From Sediminibacterium ginsengisoli (GTDB lineage: Bacteria; Bacteroidota; Bacteroidia; Chitinophagales; Chitinophagaceae), in contig NZ_FUWH01000002.1 in NCBI RefSeq assembly GCF_900167075.1, positions 153,005 through 217,004 of the forward strand: DNA of 64,000 nt, read 5' to 3'. Below are positions 35,318 to 44,493 of the stretch, in pieces (positions within the stretch are counted from its first letter, which is position 1; each line of letters begins with the position of its first letter). A program made the translations under genes and the position numbers. The notes beneath the pieces were generated by a model. The model searched no databases. It was not told where the DNA came from and saw only the letters and a program-made list of their open reading frames with translations.

Positions 35318-38300
35318 TATCTCAGCAATGAAATATTACCCTGCGATGCGATGACCGCATTGTTTTCACAAACGATCTCAATGGTATATACATATACATC
35401 TGCTGGTGCTTCCCTGCCACCTGATTTTCCATCCCAGCCCTTGCTGGCATCGTTCGCATCAAATTCTCTTACGGAATAGACCAGCTGCCCGGCGCGGTTA
35501 TAAATATTGAATGAACGTACCTTATACAAACCTTTGCCACGTGGGTAGAACACATCGTTCATGCCATCGCCATTGGGAGAAAATGTATTGGGGATAAAAA
35601 CATTCGATCCTGAGCAGGTAACGATGATCTTCACTTCGTCGGCTGCCGTACAATGCCCTTCATTTGAAACAAGCACACGATAAGTGATATTGTTTTTCGG
35701 ACTGATAAATGGTTCCGGGCAATTATTGCAGCTTAGCCATATTGCGGGACTCCATCGCCAGTTGTTGATGTCTGATGAATTCACAGTTCGCAGCTGAACA
35801 GTGTTGCCCGCGGGCACTTCTTTCACGGAATCCGCTATGCTGATAACTGGTATCGGGTATACTTTAACTGTAATGCTTTTAGTATCAGAAAAACAATTGA
35901 GTGAATCGCCTGCACGGACAGTGTACGTTGTTGTGGTAAGTGGCCTTACAACCGGGTTCGGAATTGTACTGTTGCTGATAGCTATGGCAGGAGTCCATTG
36001 GTATCTTTCAGCAGGACTTGCAAACAACTGGGTACTTTCGCCGATACAGATCGTGTCTTTCCCCCGCACATTAACCCGAACCGGAAATTTCAAACCAACA
36101 CGTATGGAGTCGGAAGAATGGCAGCCATATTGATTAGAGCCGGTTACAAAATAGGTAGCGGGGCCACCTGGTGTAGCTACGGGGTTGCTGCAGTTAGTAC
36201 AGCTTAATGTTGCAGATGATCTCCAGTTATATTGTTCAGCGCCGGAAGGTTTCAGCGTTAAACTGCTTCCGAGGCAGATAATGGTATCCCTGCCGGCTTC
36301 GGTAACAGGCGCTTCAAACAGGAGCAGTGATTTGGCAACCGTATCTGCGCAGCCTGCATTATCAATGGCAGTTAAGGTAACCTTGTAATTACCTGCTGTA
36401 TTATACAGATGAGTGGCGGTGGCAGTACCGGCCCCGGATCCGTCTCCGAAATCCCAGCGCCAGCTTGTGATCACATGTGTGAGAGAGTCGGCTGCAAAAA
36501 AGGATACCGCGGTGTTGGCACAGGCTGTTGCAGGATGCATCGTCCGGATATCCGGGCTTCTTTTCAAAGGAATGCTAACCGGAAAGCGGGTACTGTCTGA
36601 ACAACCGCCGTTTGTTGTTACCACAAGTGAGATCTGCTCCATGGCTGTATCCGTATAAGTAAGGACTGCGTTGGATCCTGTACGTATACCTTTTGTAACG
36701 GATGTCCACAGGTAATTATTGATCCTTGCGTTTGTAACCGTTGAAGAGTCGGTCAGGGAAAGATAAGTAGAATCGCATAGTTGTGTGATTCTACTGGCAG
36801 CACCGGCTTTTACAGAAGCAATGCGTATCGTGTCCTTGCCTTTGATGGTGACCTGGCAGGATGCATTATCGGTAAGTAATACCTGGGGAACATAGTTGCC
36901 TGGCTGTGCGTAGGTATAATTAAATAATGAATCTTCTAAAGCAAAGGTGTTACCATCGTTCATGTCCCATACAACATAAGATGTATTGGCCGCAACAGCC
37001 TTGAACCGGACAGTCAGTGTGTCGCAGCCATTCAGGTCTCCGTAGGTGAACTTGCCGGAAGGCCCTTTCACAACCAGTTTTTTTCTTGCGGTATCTCTGC
37101 AATTACCGAAGCCGCCTGCAACAAGCTCGAGTGTATATTCCCCACCCATGGTGTAATAGTGAACAGGGTTCTTTTCCCCGGAAATATTTCCATCATTGAA
37201 AGTCCATGTATAATTCAGGGCATTTACAGATGTGTTTTCAGGATTGATGATTAATGGCGGACAAACAGCGAAAGTGTCGGCAAGTGTAAATGAAGCATGC
37301 GGGTCTGCAATGGTGACCAGGTTTTGTTTGAAAACACTATCAGTGCAGCCGTAATTGTCGGTTATTTTTAATCTGACAGCATACGTTCCTTCCTGATTAT
37401 AGAAGTGCACCGGATTCACTGCTGTTGATGACCCGCCATCTCCAAAATCCCATCTATACGTAAATGAAGGACTGCCTATTGATGCGGAGGTAAACTTCAG
37501 GTTGTTTTTTGAACATAATAATGTGTCAGAAATATTGAATTCGGCTTTAGGGTTGGTGATGATGACGGATGCGTTTTTGACGACGGAATCCATGCAACCA
37601 TAAGAATCCGTAACTTTCAGTTTTACAACAAAACTTCCTGCTTTTTCATATTTATGAGTGGCTCCGGGCACTGTGAAAGTATCTCCAAATCCGTCACCGT
37701 ACATCCATTCGCGTTTGGTAACGGGATGTATCTTATCGCTGACTGATGTATCAGTGAAAGTGATCAGTCCGTCGCTCAGGCAACTGCCCGCCGTATTACG
37801 GAATGCTGCTATGGGTCCATAAGCCTGTAATGGTGCTGAAATACGCGCAGTGTCGCGGCAGCCAAGGATGTTTTCAACAACAAGGAATGGTTGATAAGAT
37901 CCTGCACGCTGATAAGTATGTTCAATGGTTTCATATTCTTTCTTGCGTTCGCTGGCCGTTCCATCGCCATAGAACCATGTAAAAGCAGACACCAGAGCGC
38001 TCTCGAACTGTGTGGCAACAAAAATGCCTGATTGGTTTTTACAAAAGGCATTATCTAGACTGTATATAAAAGCGGGACGCGCATCAATGATACGGACTTC
38101 CTGTTTCTGAACATCTGTGCAGGTGCCGTTGGTAACGGTAAGGGTTACGGTGTAAAGCCCGGGCTGTGTATAGATGTGAATAGGATTACGTTCCGAACTG
38201 GTCTGTCCGTCACCGAAATCCCAGGTGGAGCTGCCTGCATCAATTGAATTATTAATGAAAACACGCCTGTAATCATTGTTGCAGTTGAATGTATATGAGA

Positions 38301-40131
38301 ACTTAGCCACGGGTGCCTGTATGTGTATCAGCCTGTTTCTGGTGATATTGTTGCGGCAGCCATTGTTGATAACGGTTAACGTTACATTGAAGTAGCCGGT
38401 ATCATTGTAATAGTAGGTTGGATTTTTCAGCCCCGAGGTTCCGCCGTTTCCAAATTCCCAGCGCCAGGATTGAATATTGCCGGTAGATTCATCGGTAAAC
38501 TGGATCGGCACAGATGCGCATACATCAACCGGCGAAGCGCTGAAAGCCGGAACAGGTAACACATCCACCATGACAGCTTTGGGTATGGTTAAGGTTTTTT
38601 TACATCCGCTCCGAGTAGTAATAGTAAGTGACACATCATAGGTGCCTGTTGTTGTGTAAGTATGAGCGGGTGAAGCATCTGAGGATGTGGTGCCATCGCC
38701 GAAATTCCATTCATAACCCACAATCGGTTCTGCGGAACGGATCAGGGGTGTCATATTCAATGTTGCAGGTAAACAGCCGCGGAACGGTATTCCTGTGATG
38801 GTATCGATTACGGGTTGCTGAATACGTATTGCATTTGTTTGCAGGGCAGTGTCGGTACATTGATTAACGTTATAGGCAATCAATGTAACGGCATATGAAC
38901 CTTCTGCAGTATAGATATGATCAGGATGTTCGGAAGAGGAAGTGCTGCCATCGCCGAATAGCCACTTGTACAATGAAGCGCCCTGTGATTTATTGATAAA
39001 GCCTGCACCAACCGGTGCTCTGCAGAATGATCCATCGCCCGGCAATACAAATGATGCAACAGGCTTGTTTTCGATATTGATGCGCTTACTGACAGTTCTT
39101 ACACAGTTTGCAAAATGTGCAGTAAGCCTTATGTTATAAGTGCCTGCAGATGTAAAGGTAACTGCGGCACTGTCGCCATTTACAACAGACCCATTGCCAA
39201 AATCCCATTCCATCGATGAAGGACTGGGTGATGAAGTGCTGATAAATACAGCAGGTGTGTTGATACAGATAACGGGAATAGCAAAGTCGGGAGTAAGTAC
39301 CCCGATGGGGATTACCTGTCTGAAACTGTCGGCACAACCCGCCTGTGTCATGGCTATCAGTGAAACTGTATAAGAACCCTGGCTTTCGAACTGGTGCAGC
39401 GGCGATGTCTGGGCGGAGGAGCCGCCGTCACCAAAATCCCATTTATAAGTTGGCTGGTCGCGTGAAGCGGAAGTGTTGGTGAAAGAAACGGTAACGGGTG
39501 GTTCACAGGTATTGATGAAGTTATAGTTGAATGAAGCTTTCACGCCCGATGCATTAACAAGCGCGGGTTTTTGAAGGGAAGCAGCGCAACCCTTGCTGTT
39601 CTTTACTGTTAATGTAACGCCATAGGTATTTGGAATGGTATAAACGTTGCGGGGTTGCGTGTCGCGGGAAATCCGACCATCGCCAAAATCCCAGGTCGTT
39701 TCCGCAACTGTTCCGGAGCCGGGGCTGCCTGTGAATCTGAACGTAACGGGCAGCGGAGCGCATCCGGCAGTAACGGACGGGACGAAATCAATTTCCGGTT
39801 TGGCGTAAACTTCGATGTAATTGGTTTTCACCAGTGAGTCGGAGCCGGCAGCATTGGTTACAACCAGTTTTACCGTGTATAGACCGGGCTGAGCATAAAT
39901 AACACCTGGATTACGACTGGTAGAAGTGGTTCCATTACCAAGGTCCCATTTCCATGAAGAAGGATTGCCGGTAGAAGAATCCCTGAACTGAACCACAAGC
40001 GGTGCACATCCGGAAGTGATATTGGCAGAAAAATGAGGAGCAGGTTGGGCATGCGCGTCCAAAGGCAGGATTGATAAACCGAGAAATAGTATCAATCCTG
40101 ATACAGATTTGTATCGGGCTGCAGGGCTCAC
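35317..40131 (-). CDS. Giant PKD-repeat surface protein with T9SS type B (gliding-motility) C-terminal domain
   Basis: About 1604 residues. I chose the GTG at 40131, which is followed by a good signal peptide (LILFLGLSILPLDAHAQ); a TTG at 40158 is the alternative, and there is no nearby ATG. I count about 15 PKD-type repeats of roughly 75-90 residues, many with the WDFGDG core and a conserved Cys pair; the one near residue 1210 is degenerate. Then come three Ig-like modules with ATY/TTY-FVTGSN type strands (DTIICLGSSLTL, DTICIGESTQLF). The last 95 residues form the type B sorting domain: VFIPNTFSPNGDGMNDVF, FNIYNRAGQLVY, APADVYVYTIE. The protein is probably exported by the type IX system and displayed or released at the surface. 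Confidence 0.93.
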   Translation of the reverse strand: MSPAARYKSVSGLILFLGLSILPLDAHAQPAPHFSANITSGCAPLVVQFRDSSTGNPSSWKWDLGNGTTSTSRNPGVIYAQPGLYTVKLVVTNAAGSDSLVKTNYIEVYAKPEIDFVPSVTAGCAPLPVTFRFTGSPGSGTVAETTWDFGDGRISRDTQPRNVYTIPNTYGVTLTVKNSKGCAASLQKPALVNASGVKASFNYNFINTCEPPVTVSFTNTSASRDQPTYKWDFGDGGSSAQTSPLHQFESQGSYTVSLIAMTQAGCADSFRQVIPIGVLTPDFAIPVICINTPAVFISTSSPSPSSMEWDFGNGSVVNGDSAAVTFTSAGTYNIRLTAHFANCVRTVSKRINIENKPVASFVLPGDGSFCRAPVGAGFINKSQGASLYKWLFGDGSTSSSEHPDHIYTAEGSYAVTLIAYNVNQCTDTALQTNAIRIQQPVIDTITGIPFRGCLPATLNMTPLIRSAEPIVGYEWNFGDGTTSSDASPAHTYTTTGTYDVSLTITTRSGCKKTLTIPKAVMVDVLPVPAFSASPVDVCASVPIQFTDESTGNIQSWRWEFGNGGTSGLKNPTYYYNDTGYFNVTLTVINNGCRNNITRNRLIHIQAPVAKFSYTFNCNNDYRRVFINNSIDAGSSTWDFGDGQTSSERNPIHIYTQPGLYTVTLTVTNGTCTDVQKQEVRIIDARPAFIYSLDNAFCKNQSGIFVATQFESALVSAFTWFYGDGTASERKKEYETIEHTYQRAGSYQPFLVVENILGCRDTARISAPLQAYGPIAAFRNTAGSCLSDGLITFTDTSVSDKIHPVTKREWMYGDGFGDTFTVPGATHKYEKAGSFVVKLKVTDSYGCMDSVVKNASVIITNPKAEFNISDTLLCSKNNLKFTSASIGSPSFTYRWDFGDGGSSTAVNPVHFYNQEGTYAVRLKITDNYGCTDSVFKQNLVTIADPHASFTLADTFAVCPPLIINPENTSVNALNYTWTFNDGNISGEKNPVHYYTMGGEYTLELVAGGFGNCRDTARKKLVVKGPSGKFTYGDLNGCDTLTVRFKAVAANTSYVVWDMNDGNTFALEDSLFNYTYAQPGNYVPQVLLTDNASCQVTIKGKDTIRIASVKAGAASRITQLCDSTYLSLTDSSTVTNARINNYLWTSVTKGIRTGSNAVLTYTDTAMEQISLVVTTNGGCSDSTRFPVSIPLKRSPDIRTMHPATACANTAVSFFAADSLTHVITSWRWDFGDGSGAGTATATHLYNTAGNYKVTLTAIDNAGCADTVAKSLLLFEAPVTEAGRDTIICLGSSLTLKPSGAEQYNWRSSATLSCTNCSNPVATPGGPATYFVTGSNQYGCHSSDSIRVGLKFPVRVNVRGKDTICIGESTQLFASPAERYQWTPAIAISNSTIPNPVVRPLTTTTYTVRAGDSLNCFSDTKSITVKVYPIPVISIADSVKEVPAGNTVQLRTVNSSDINNWRWSPAIWLSCNNCPEPFISPKNNITYRVLVSNEGHCTAADEVKIIVTCSGSNVFIPNTFSPNGDGMNDVFYPRGKGLYKVRSFNIYNRAGQLVYSVREFDANDASKGWDGKSGGREAPADVYVYTIEIVCENNAVIASQGNISLLR

Positions 40132-40257
40132 GATTGCATTATATTGGAATATTGGCAAACAGGATGAATGGAAATCTTAACCTGTTCTGTTTTAAATATA
40201 CAAATTATATGCCCTGTATCCAAGAAAAGAGCATGCTGTTTTCAGGCAATTTGCAGG

Positions 40258-40265
40258 TATCTTTG
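40258..40265 (+). promoter_or_regulatory. Candidate -7 promoter box for the response regulator
   Basis: TATCTTTG fits the Bacteroidota -7 consensus TAnnTTTG and lies 22 bp upstream of the start codon at 40288. No convincing -33 TTG is seen at the usual distance. Confidence 0.45.
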
Positions 40266-40287
40266 TGTAGATCAGTTAGCCTTGCAT

Positions 40288-40707
40288 ATGCCCCATACCA
40301 TCAAAATATTGCTGATAGAAGATGATCAGGATGATATAGAGCTTCTGCAGGAAACTTTGCGGGAGAATGGTATTGATTATGAACTGGAACTGATCAAAGA
40401 CGGCGGCCAGGTAGCGGGTTACCTTGGAAATGTGCGGGAAGCACCTGATGTGATCGTTATGGATTTCAATCTGCCGAAGATTCATGGTCGTGAAATCCTG
40501 AGGGATATCCGGTCAGCAACTGGTTTTCAGCATGTTCCGATCGTGATTCTCAGTACTTCTTCAGCCACTGAAGATATTAATTACTCTTACAATCAGGGCG
40601 CAAGCCGTTATCTCATCAAGCCGACCACGCTTGCAGGCATACGCAATGTGGTAGATGTGATTGTTTCGCTGGCAAATGAAGCCGGTAATGAAAATATTGT
40701 AGAATAA
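40288..40707 (+). CDS. Single-domain response regulator (Rcp1-like receiver)
   Basis: A 139-residue stand-alone receiver domain. The ATG at 40288 starts directly before the first beta-strand (IKILLIEDDQDD with the acidic Mg-binding pair). The phosphoacceptor is Asp59 in VIVMDFNLP; STSSATED carries the conserved Thr/Ser position, and LIKPT the conserved Lys. There is no output domain, so it must act by protein contact, as Rcp1-type regulators do with bacteriophytochrome-like histidine kinases. No kinase gene is adjacent. It is divergent from the PKD gene. Confidence 0.92.
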   Translation: MPHTIKILLIEDDQDDIELLQETLRENGIDYELELIKDGGQVAGYLGNVREAPDVIVMDFNLPKIHGREILRDIRSATGFQHVPIVILSTSSATEDINYSYNQGASRYLIKPTTLAGIRNVVDVIVSLANEAGNENIVE

Positions 40708-40750
40708 TTGCCTCGGTATTGCTTAAATTGTTTTCTTAAAACATACGCTT

Positions 40751-41674
40751 ATGGCATTTCTCGCAGCATACTGGTGGGTGCTGGTCATCCTCATTATTAT
40801 CTTCAGCGGATTGGTAACTGTAAACCAGGGTACTATTGCTGTTATTACCATGTTTGGAAAATACAGGCGGATCTTAAGACCCGGATTGAATTTCAAGATC
40901 CCGCTGATCGAACAGGTGTACAAGACAGTAAGCATACAGAACCGCTCTGTAGAGCTTGAATTTCAGGCAGTAACCGTAGATCAGGCTAATGTTTATTTTA
41001 AAAGTATGCTCCTTTATTCGGTGATCAACCAGGATGAAGAGACCATAAAAAATGTGGCGTTCAAATTCATCAGCGATAAAGACCTGATGCAGGCGCTGAT
41101 CAGAACGGTGGAAGGGAGTATCAGGGCATTTGTAGCAACAAAAAAACAGGCGGAAATATTACTGCTGCGCAGGGAAATTGTGGAATTTGTAAAGGAACAG
41201 ATCGATCATTCCCTGGAAGACTGGGGCTATCATCTGCAGGATCTGCAGATCAATGATATCACGTTCGATCAGCAGATCATGGACAGCATGAGTAAAGTGG
41301 TTGCGAGTAATAACCTGAAAGCGGCAGCAGAGAATGAAGGCCAGGCATTGCTCATTACTAAGACCAAATCAGCAGAAGCGGAAGGTAATGCGATCAAGAT
41401 AGCGGCAGAGGCAGAGCGCGAAGCGGCCAGGCTGCGTGGTCAGGGTGTGGCGCTGTTCAGGGAAGAAGTGGCCAAAGGTATGAGTCATGCGGCAGAGCAG
41501 ATGAAACAGGCCAACCTGGATACGAATGTGATCCTGTTCAGTATGTGGACGGAAGCAGTGAAGAATTTTGCAGAATATGGTAAAGGCAATGTGATTTTCC
41601 TGGATGGCAGTGCCGACGGAATGGACAGGACGATGAAGCAGATCATGGCAATGATGAAAATGAAAGAAAAATAA
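40751..41674 (+). CDS. SPFH/band 7 (stomatin-like) membrane protein
   Basis: A 307-residue protein with one N-terminal membrane helix (WWVLVILIIIFSGLV) followed by the SPFH domain (TVNQGTIAVITMFGKYRRIL, LRPGLNFKIPLIEQV) and a long Ala/Glu-rich coiled coil near residues 195-245 (AEAEGNAIKIAAEAEREAARL). Stomatin-type proteins form oligomeric scaffolds in the membrane and influence protease or channel activity. No NfeD-type or protease partner lies beside it. It starts 43 bp after the response regulator and could be transcribed with it. Confidence 0.9.
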   Translation: MAFLAAYWWVLVILIIIFSGLVTVNQGTIAVITMFGKYRRILRPGLNFKIPLIEQVYKTVSIQNRSVELEFQAVTVDQANVYFKSMLLYSVINQDEETIKNVAFKFISDKDLMQALIRTVEGSIRAFVATKKQAEILLLRREIVEFVKEQIDHSLEDWGYHLQDLQINDITFDQQIMDSMSKVVASNNLKAAAENEGQALLITKTKSAEAEGNAIKIAAEAEREAARLRGQGVALFREEVAKGMSHAAEQMKQANLDTNVILFSMWTEAVKNFAEYGKGNVIFLDGSADGMDRTMKQIMAMMKMKEK

Positions 41675-41746
41675 ATCGCCGATATTTTAATTCCACTCCG
41701 GTTTATCCGGAGCGCCCGCTCTTTACTTTGCTAAAATTATCAGCAA

Positions 41747-42208
41747 ATGGAACAAAGGGTAGCGGCTTTAGAAGCTGGATTAGCAAAGATCTCTGCGCAA
41801 TTGACAGCGCTTACGGAATTGGTTATTGCAGGGTTTGCCAGGATTGACGAGCGGTTGACCCGGCTGGAAGAAAGGATGGACCGGGTTGAAGAACGTTTGG
41901 ACAGAGTTGAAGAACGATTAACCCGGGTTGAAGAACGTTTGGACCGAGTTGAGCTTCGTCTGGACAGAGTTGAGGCGCGGTTAACCAGGGTTGAAGAGCG
42001 TCTTGACCAAGGGGAAGAAAGACTGAACAAGCTTGAAAAAACGGTAGCCTTACAAGGCAGCAAAATTACCTGCCAGGGTGATAGGATTACCCGTGGTTTT
42101 GCTGAACTGGGGTACAGAATCGACCGCCTGACTGATGAAGCAGCCAAAATCGCGAGGGTGACCGGTTACATGGAACTCCATAAAAACTGGGAAAGAATGC
42201 GCGGGTAA
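41747..42208 (+). CDS. Heptad-repeat coiled-coil protein of unknown function
   Basis: A 153-residue soluble protein with no signal peptide. Residues 35-97 are nine nearly perfect heptads of the form ERLDRVE, predicting a long straight coiled coil with Leu/Val core positions. A Gln-Gly-Glu break occurs in the eighth heptad. The C-terminal 55 residues (ITRGFAELGYRIDRLTDEAAKIARV) are also helical. I do not recognise a family beyond generic coiled-coil proteins. It lies 72 bp after the SPFH gene, and a TTACTTTG box (one mismatch to TAnnTTTG) 16 bp upstream of the start could drive it separately. Confidence 0.75.
   Translation: MEQRVAALEAGLAKISAQLTALTELVIAGFARIDERLTRLEERMDRVEERLDRVEERLTRVEERLDRVELRLDRVEARLTRVEERLDQGEERLNKLEKTVALQGSKITCQGDRITRGFAELGYRIDRLTDEAAKIARVTGYMELHKNWERMRG
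41849..42037 (+). repeat. Nine tandem 21-bp units encoding coiled-coil heptads
   Basis: Nine in-frame copies of a 21-bp unit, with consensus close to GAACGTTTGGACCGGGTTGA plus one G. Copies differ at third positions and at a few codons. Each unit encodes one heptad, so gain or loss of a unit would change the rod length without a frameshift. Confidence 0.85.
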
Positions 42209-42242
42209 TTCATTTGGTGGAAATTATTTTAAGTCCCTGTAC

Positions 42243-42280
42243 GTTTTGGGGAGAATATTTAGGGTGTTCTCCCCCAAAAC
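42243..42280 (+). terminator. Putative intrinsic terminator after the coiled-coil gene
   Basis: GTTTTGGGG-AGAA (42243-42255) pairs with TTCTCCCCCAAAAC (42267-42280), with one bulged C, and is followed by TTCTTTT. It lies in the 265-bp gap before the exbB-like gene; I see no gene in the remainder of that gap. Confidence 0.65.
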
Positions 42281-42473
42281 TTCTTTTGAAGAAGAGATAG
42301 GCTTAACAAGTGATAAACTTGCCAGCTTACCCTGTAAGCGCTATTTCCGTCATGTAAAATAACTTCCATGTGTAAAAGCTTTCCTAAAAAAAGGCAGGCA
42401 GACAATTTTATTCACAGCGGCACTGTTCTTTTGTAGAAGCAGTTAATTTTAGCCAAACTATAAACCAATCAGC

Positions 42474-43157
42474 ATGTTCTATCTTCTCCAGTCAGATACT
42501 TTGCAAAAAGCTGTAACTGCAGTAGTTGCTCCCCCGGAAAAGATCTCTATGTGGAGCCTTCTCGAAAAGGGAGGCTGGATCATGTATCCGTTATACATGC
42601 TGCTCATAGCTGCTATTTTCGTATTTGTTGAAAGATTACTGGCAATCAGGCGGGCATCCCGGATCGAACCCAATTTCATGAGCATTATACGGGATAATAT
42701 CATGACCGGAAACGTATCTGCAGCCCGCAGCCTGGCTAAAAATACCAATAACCCGGTTGCCCGTATGATCGACAAAGGCATACAGCGTATCGGAAAACCG
42801 ATAGATGCGATAGAAAAAAGCATGGAAAATGTGGGAAAGCTTGAAATGTATAGTATGGAACGTAATCTCTCCATCCTTTCTCTGATTGCAGGGATTGCAC
42901 CGATGTTCGGGTTCCTCGGAACCATTGTAGGGATGGTGCAGCTTTTCTATGGGATAGCTTCAACAGGTGAATACACGTTAAATACGATTGCAGGCGGTAT
43001 CTATACCAAAATGATCACTTCGGCTACAGGTCTGATCATCGGTCTGATAGCTTATGTGGGACATAACTTTCTGAGTACCCAGATCGATAAAACTGCCAAC
43101 CGTATGGAAGCTGCTAGCGCAGAATTTATTGATATCCTGCAGGAACCAACCAGGTAA
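42474..43157 (+). CDS. ExbB/TolQ/MotA-family proton-channel protein
   Basis: A 227-residue inner-membrane protein with three membrane helices: MYPLYMLLIAAIFVFVERLL near residue 37, LSILSLIAGIAPMFGFLGTIVGMV near 130-153 (block location), and ITSATGLIIGLIAYVGHNFL near 180. The cytoplasmic segment between helices 1 and 2 and the conserved GTIVGM and TATGL-like motifs identify the ExbB/TolQ family. With the ExbD-like protein next to it, it forms a proton-driven motor for TonB transport, Tol function or gliding. It has a partner 38 bp downstream. No TonB gene follows. Confidence 0.92.
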   Translation: MFYLLQSDTLQKAVTAVVAPPEKISMWSLLEKGGWIMYPLYMLLIAAIFVFVERLLAIRRASRIEPNFMSIIRDNIMTGNVSAARSLAKNTNNPVARMIDKGIQRIGKPIDAIEKSMENVGKLEMYSMERNLSILSLIAGIAPMFGFLGTIVGMVQLFYGIASTGEYTLNTIAGGIYTKMITSATGLIIGLIAYVGHNFLSTQIDKTANRMEAASAEFIDILQEPTR

Positions 43158-43195
43158 GCAGAATATCTTCACATCACATTACAACAGGCCACCTC

Positions 43196-43600
43196 ATGAA
43201 TATCAGGAAAAGATTCAGAACACATCCGGAAATGCATACAGGAGCATTGAACGATATTTTGTTCATCCTGTTATTGTTCTTCCTTATCGTGTCTACGCTG
43301 GCTAATCCCAATGTGATCAAAGTGTCGAACCCTAAAGCCAAAAGCGATACAAAATCCAAACAAACCGTTGTTATAACTGTGGATAAGGATCAGCAGATCT
43401 ATATCGGCTCACAGAAGATCAGCTTTGAGCAATTGGAGCCGGAATTGAAAACCTTCCTGGCCAAAGAAACGGAAAAACCTTCCGTGGTGATCAATGGCGA
43501 CAGTACATCCCATCTCGGCACGGCTATCAAAGTAATGCAGGTGATCAAAAGACTGGGTGCAACACCGGTAATGGCAGTAGATAATTCAGGGGCGCAATAA
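43196..43600 (+). CDS. ExbD/TolR-family protein
   Basis: A 134-residue protein with a cytoplasmic N-terminus, one membrane helix near residues 18-40 (LNDILFILLLFFLIVSTLA) and a periplasmic domain. The Asp in LNDILFILLLFF is the proton-carrying residue of ExbD/TolR. The periplasmic part (VVITVDKDQQIYIGSQKI, PSVVINGDSTSHLGTAIKVM) matches the family fold. It is cotranscribed with the ExbB-like gene. The next gene converges on it with 4 bp between stops. Confidence 0.92.
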   Translation: MNIRKRFRTHPEMHTGALNDILFILLLFFLIVSTLANPNVIKVSNPKAKSDTKSKQTVVITVDKDQQIYIGSQKISFEQLEPELKTFLAKETEKPSVVINGDSTSHLGTAIKVMQVIKRLGATPVMAVDNSGAQ

Positions 43601-43604
43601 TATA

Positions 43605-44450
43605 TCAGGCAAGCGTTGCAAGGATCATCCGGTCTTTTCCGTAAAAGTCCTTTTTTAGTGTTGTTGTATAACCGTATTCCTCCAGCAGTGCCTGAGTCTC
43701 CCTTCCCAGTGCTTCGTTGATCTCGAGAAAAAGCATTCCCCCGGGAGTAAGATGAGATTTCCCGAATAAGGCTATTTTCCGGTAAAAAAGCAATGGATCC
43801 GCGTCCGGAACAAACAGGGCCAGGTGCGGCTCATGATTCAATACATGATGCAGCATAGTGACGCTTTCCGATTCCTTTACATAAGGCGGATTACTTACAA
43901 TCGCATCGAAAATGCCCAGCTCTGTCCAGGTATCTTCACGAAGAAAATCAAACTGCATAAAATTGACATCGGCCTGGTGTCTTTCCGCATTGCTTTTGGC
44001 TACAGCAAGCGCAGGAGTGCTGACATCTATCGCGCTGACTGAAACAGCGGGTAATCGTTTTTTTATCGTAACCGGGATACAACCGCTTCCCGTGCCTATA
44101 TCCAGGAGCTTCCGGATCTTTGTTTGATAGGCGATAACTTCTTCCACCAGTTCTTCTGTTTCCGGCCGGGGAATTAATGTCGCTTCTGTTACATGAAAAC
44201 GCAGGCCGCCAAACCATGCTTCGCCCAGAACATATTGTACCGGGCTTCCTTTTTCAAGCCCTGCGAGATAGCGTTTGAAGCGCTGCTGATCTGATTCGGA
44301 AAGGTTGTCCTGACTGTGTAATAACCGGTATGCTTTCGTCTTACCGGTAAGCTCTTCCATCACCAGGTTCGCAATTGCGGAAGCTTCATTGCCGGGATAA
44401 CTCATATTGAGAGTACTAAGGAGTAATTGATTGGCCTGGGAGATGGTCAT
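43605..44450 (-). CDS. prmC: PrmC: peptide chain release factor N5-glutamine methyltransferase
   Basis: A 281-residue enzyme that methylates the Gln of the GGQ motif in release factors RF1 and RF2. The N-terminal helical domain is followed by PVQYVLGEAWFGG near residue 72, TLIPRPETEELVE near 92, the SAM-binding LLDIGTGSGCIPVTI near 115 and the catalytic VSNPPYV near 185. Length is normal. It is divergent from ribD with only 43 bp between start codons. A -33/-7 promoter pair ends 4 bp before its ATG, so the transcript may be leaderless. Confidence 0.95.
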   Translation of the reverse strand: MTISQANQLLLSTLNMSYPGNEASAIANLVMEELTGKTKAYRLLHSQDNLSESDQQRFKRYLAGLEKGSPVQYVLGEAWFGGLRFHVTEATLIPRPETEELVEEVIAYQTKIRKLLDIGTGSGCIPVTIKKRLPAVSVSAIDVSTPALAVAKSNAERHQADVNFMQFDFLREDTWTELGIFDAIVSNPPYVKESESVTMLHHVLNHEPHLALFVPDADPLLFYRKIALFGKSHLTPGGMLFLEINEALGRETQALLEEYGYTTTLKKDFYGKDRMILATLA

Positions 44451-44454
44451 GCTG

Positions 44455-44486
44455 CAATGTTACTATCATTTGTCTATTTTTGCCAA
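44455..44486 (-). promoter_or_regulatory. Promoter of prmC abutting its start codon
   Basis: On the - strand TAACATTG (+ coordinates 44455-44462) matches seven of eight positions of TAnnTTTG and is preceded after a 21-bp spacer by TTG. The box ends four bases before the prmC ATG at 44450, placing the expected transcription start at or next to the ATG. Confidence 0.5.
44475..44482 (+). promoter_or_regulatory. Candidate -7 box for the ribD operon
   Basis: TATTTTTG fits TAnnTTTG exactly and lies 11 bp upstream of the chosen ribD start. It overlaps the divergent prmC promoter, so the two units may compete for RNA polymerase. Confidence 0.5.
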
Positions 44487-44493
44487 TTCTGTC

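Noticed and set aside
35317-40131. Repeated DNA in the PKD gene as a possible recombination array
   Set aside because: Repeats are similar only at protein level (WDFGDG cores); I saw no long identical DNA copies.
41740-42147. Ser/Arg-repeat frame on the - strand opposite the coiled-coil gene
   Set aside because: The repeat arises only because the 21-bp coding repeat is read in reverse; no independent evidence.
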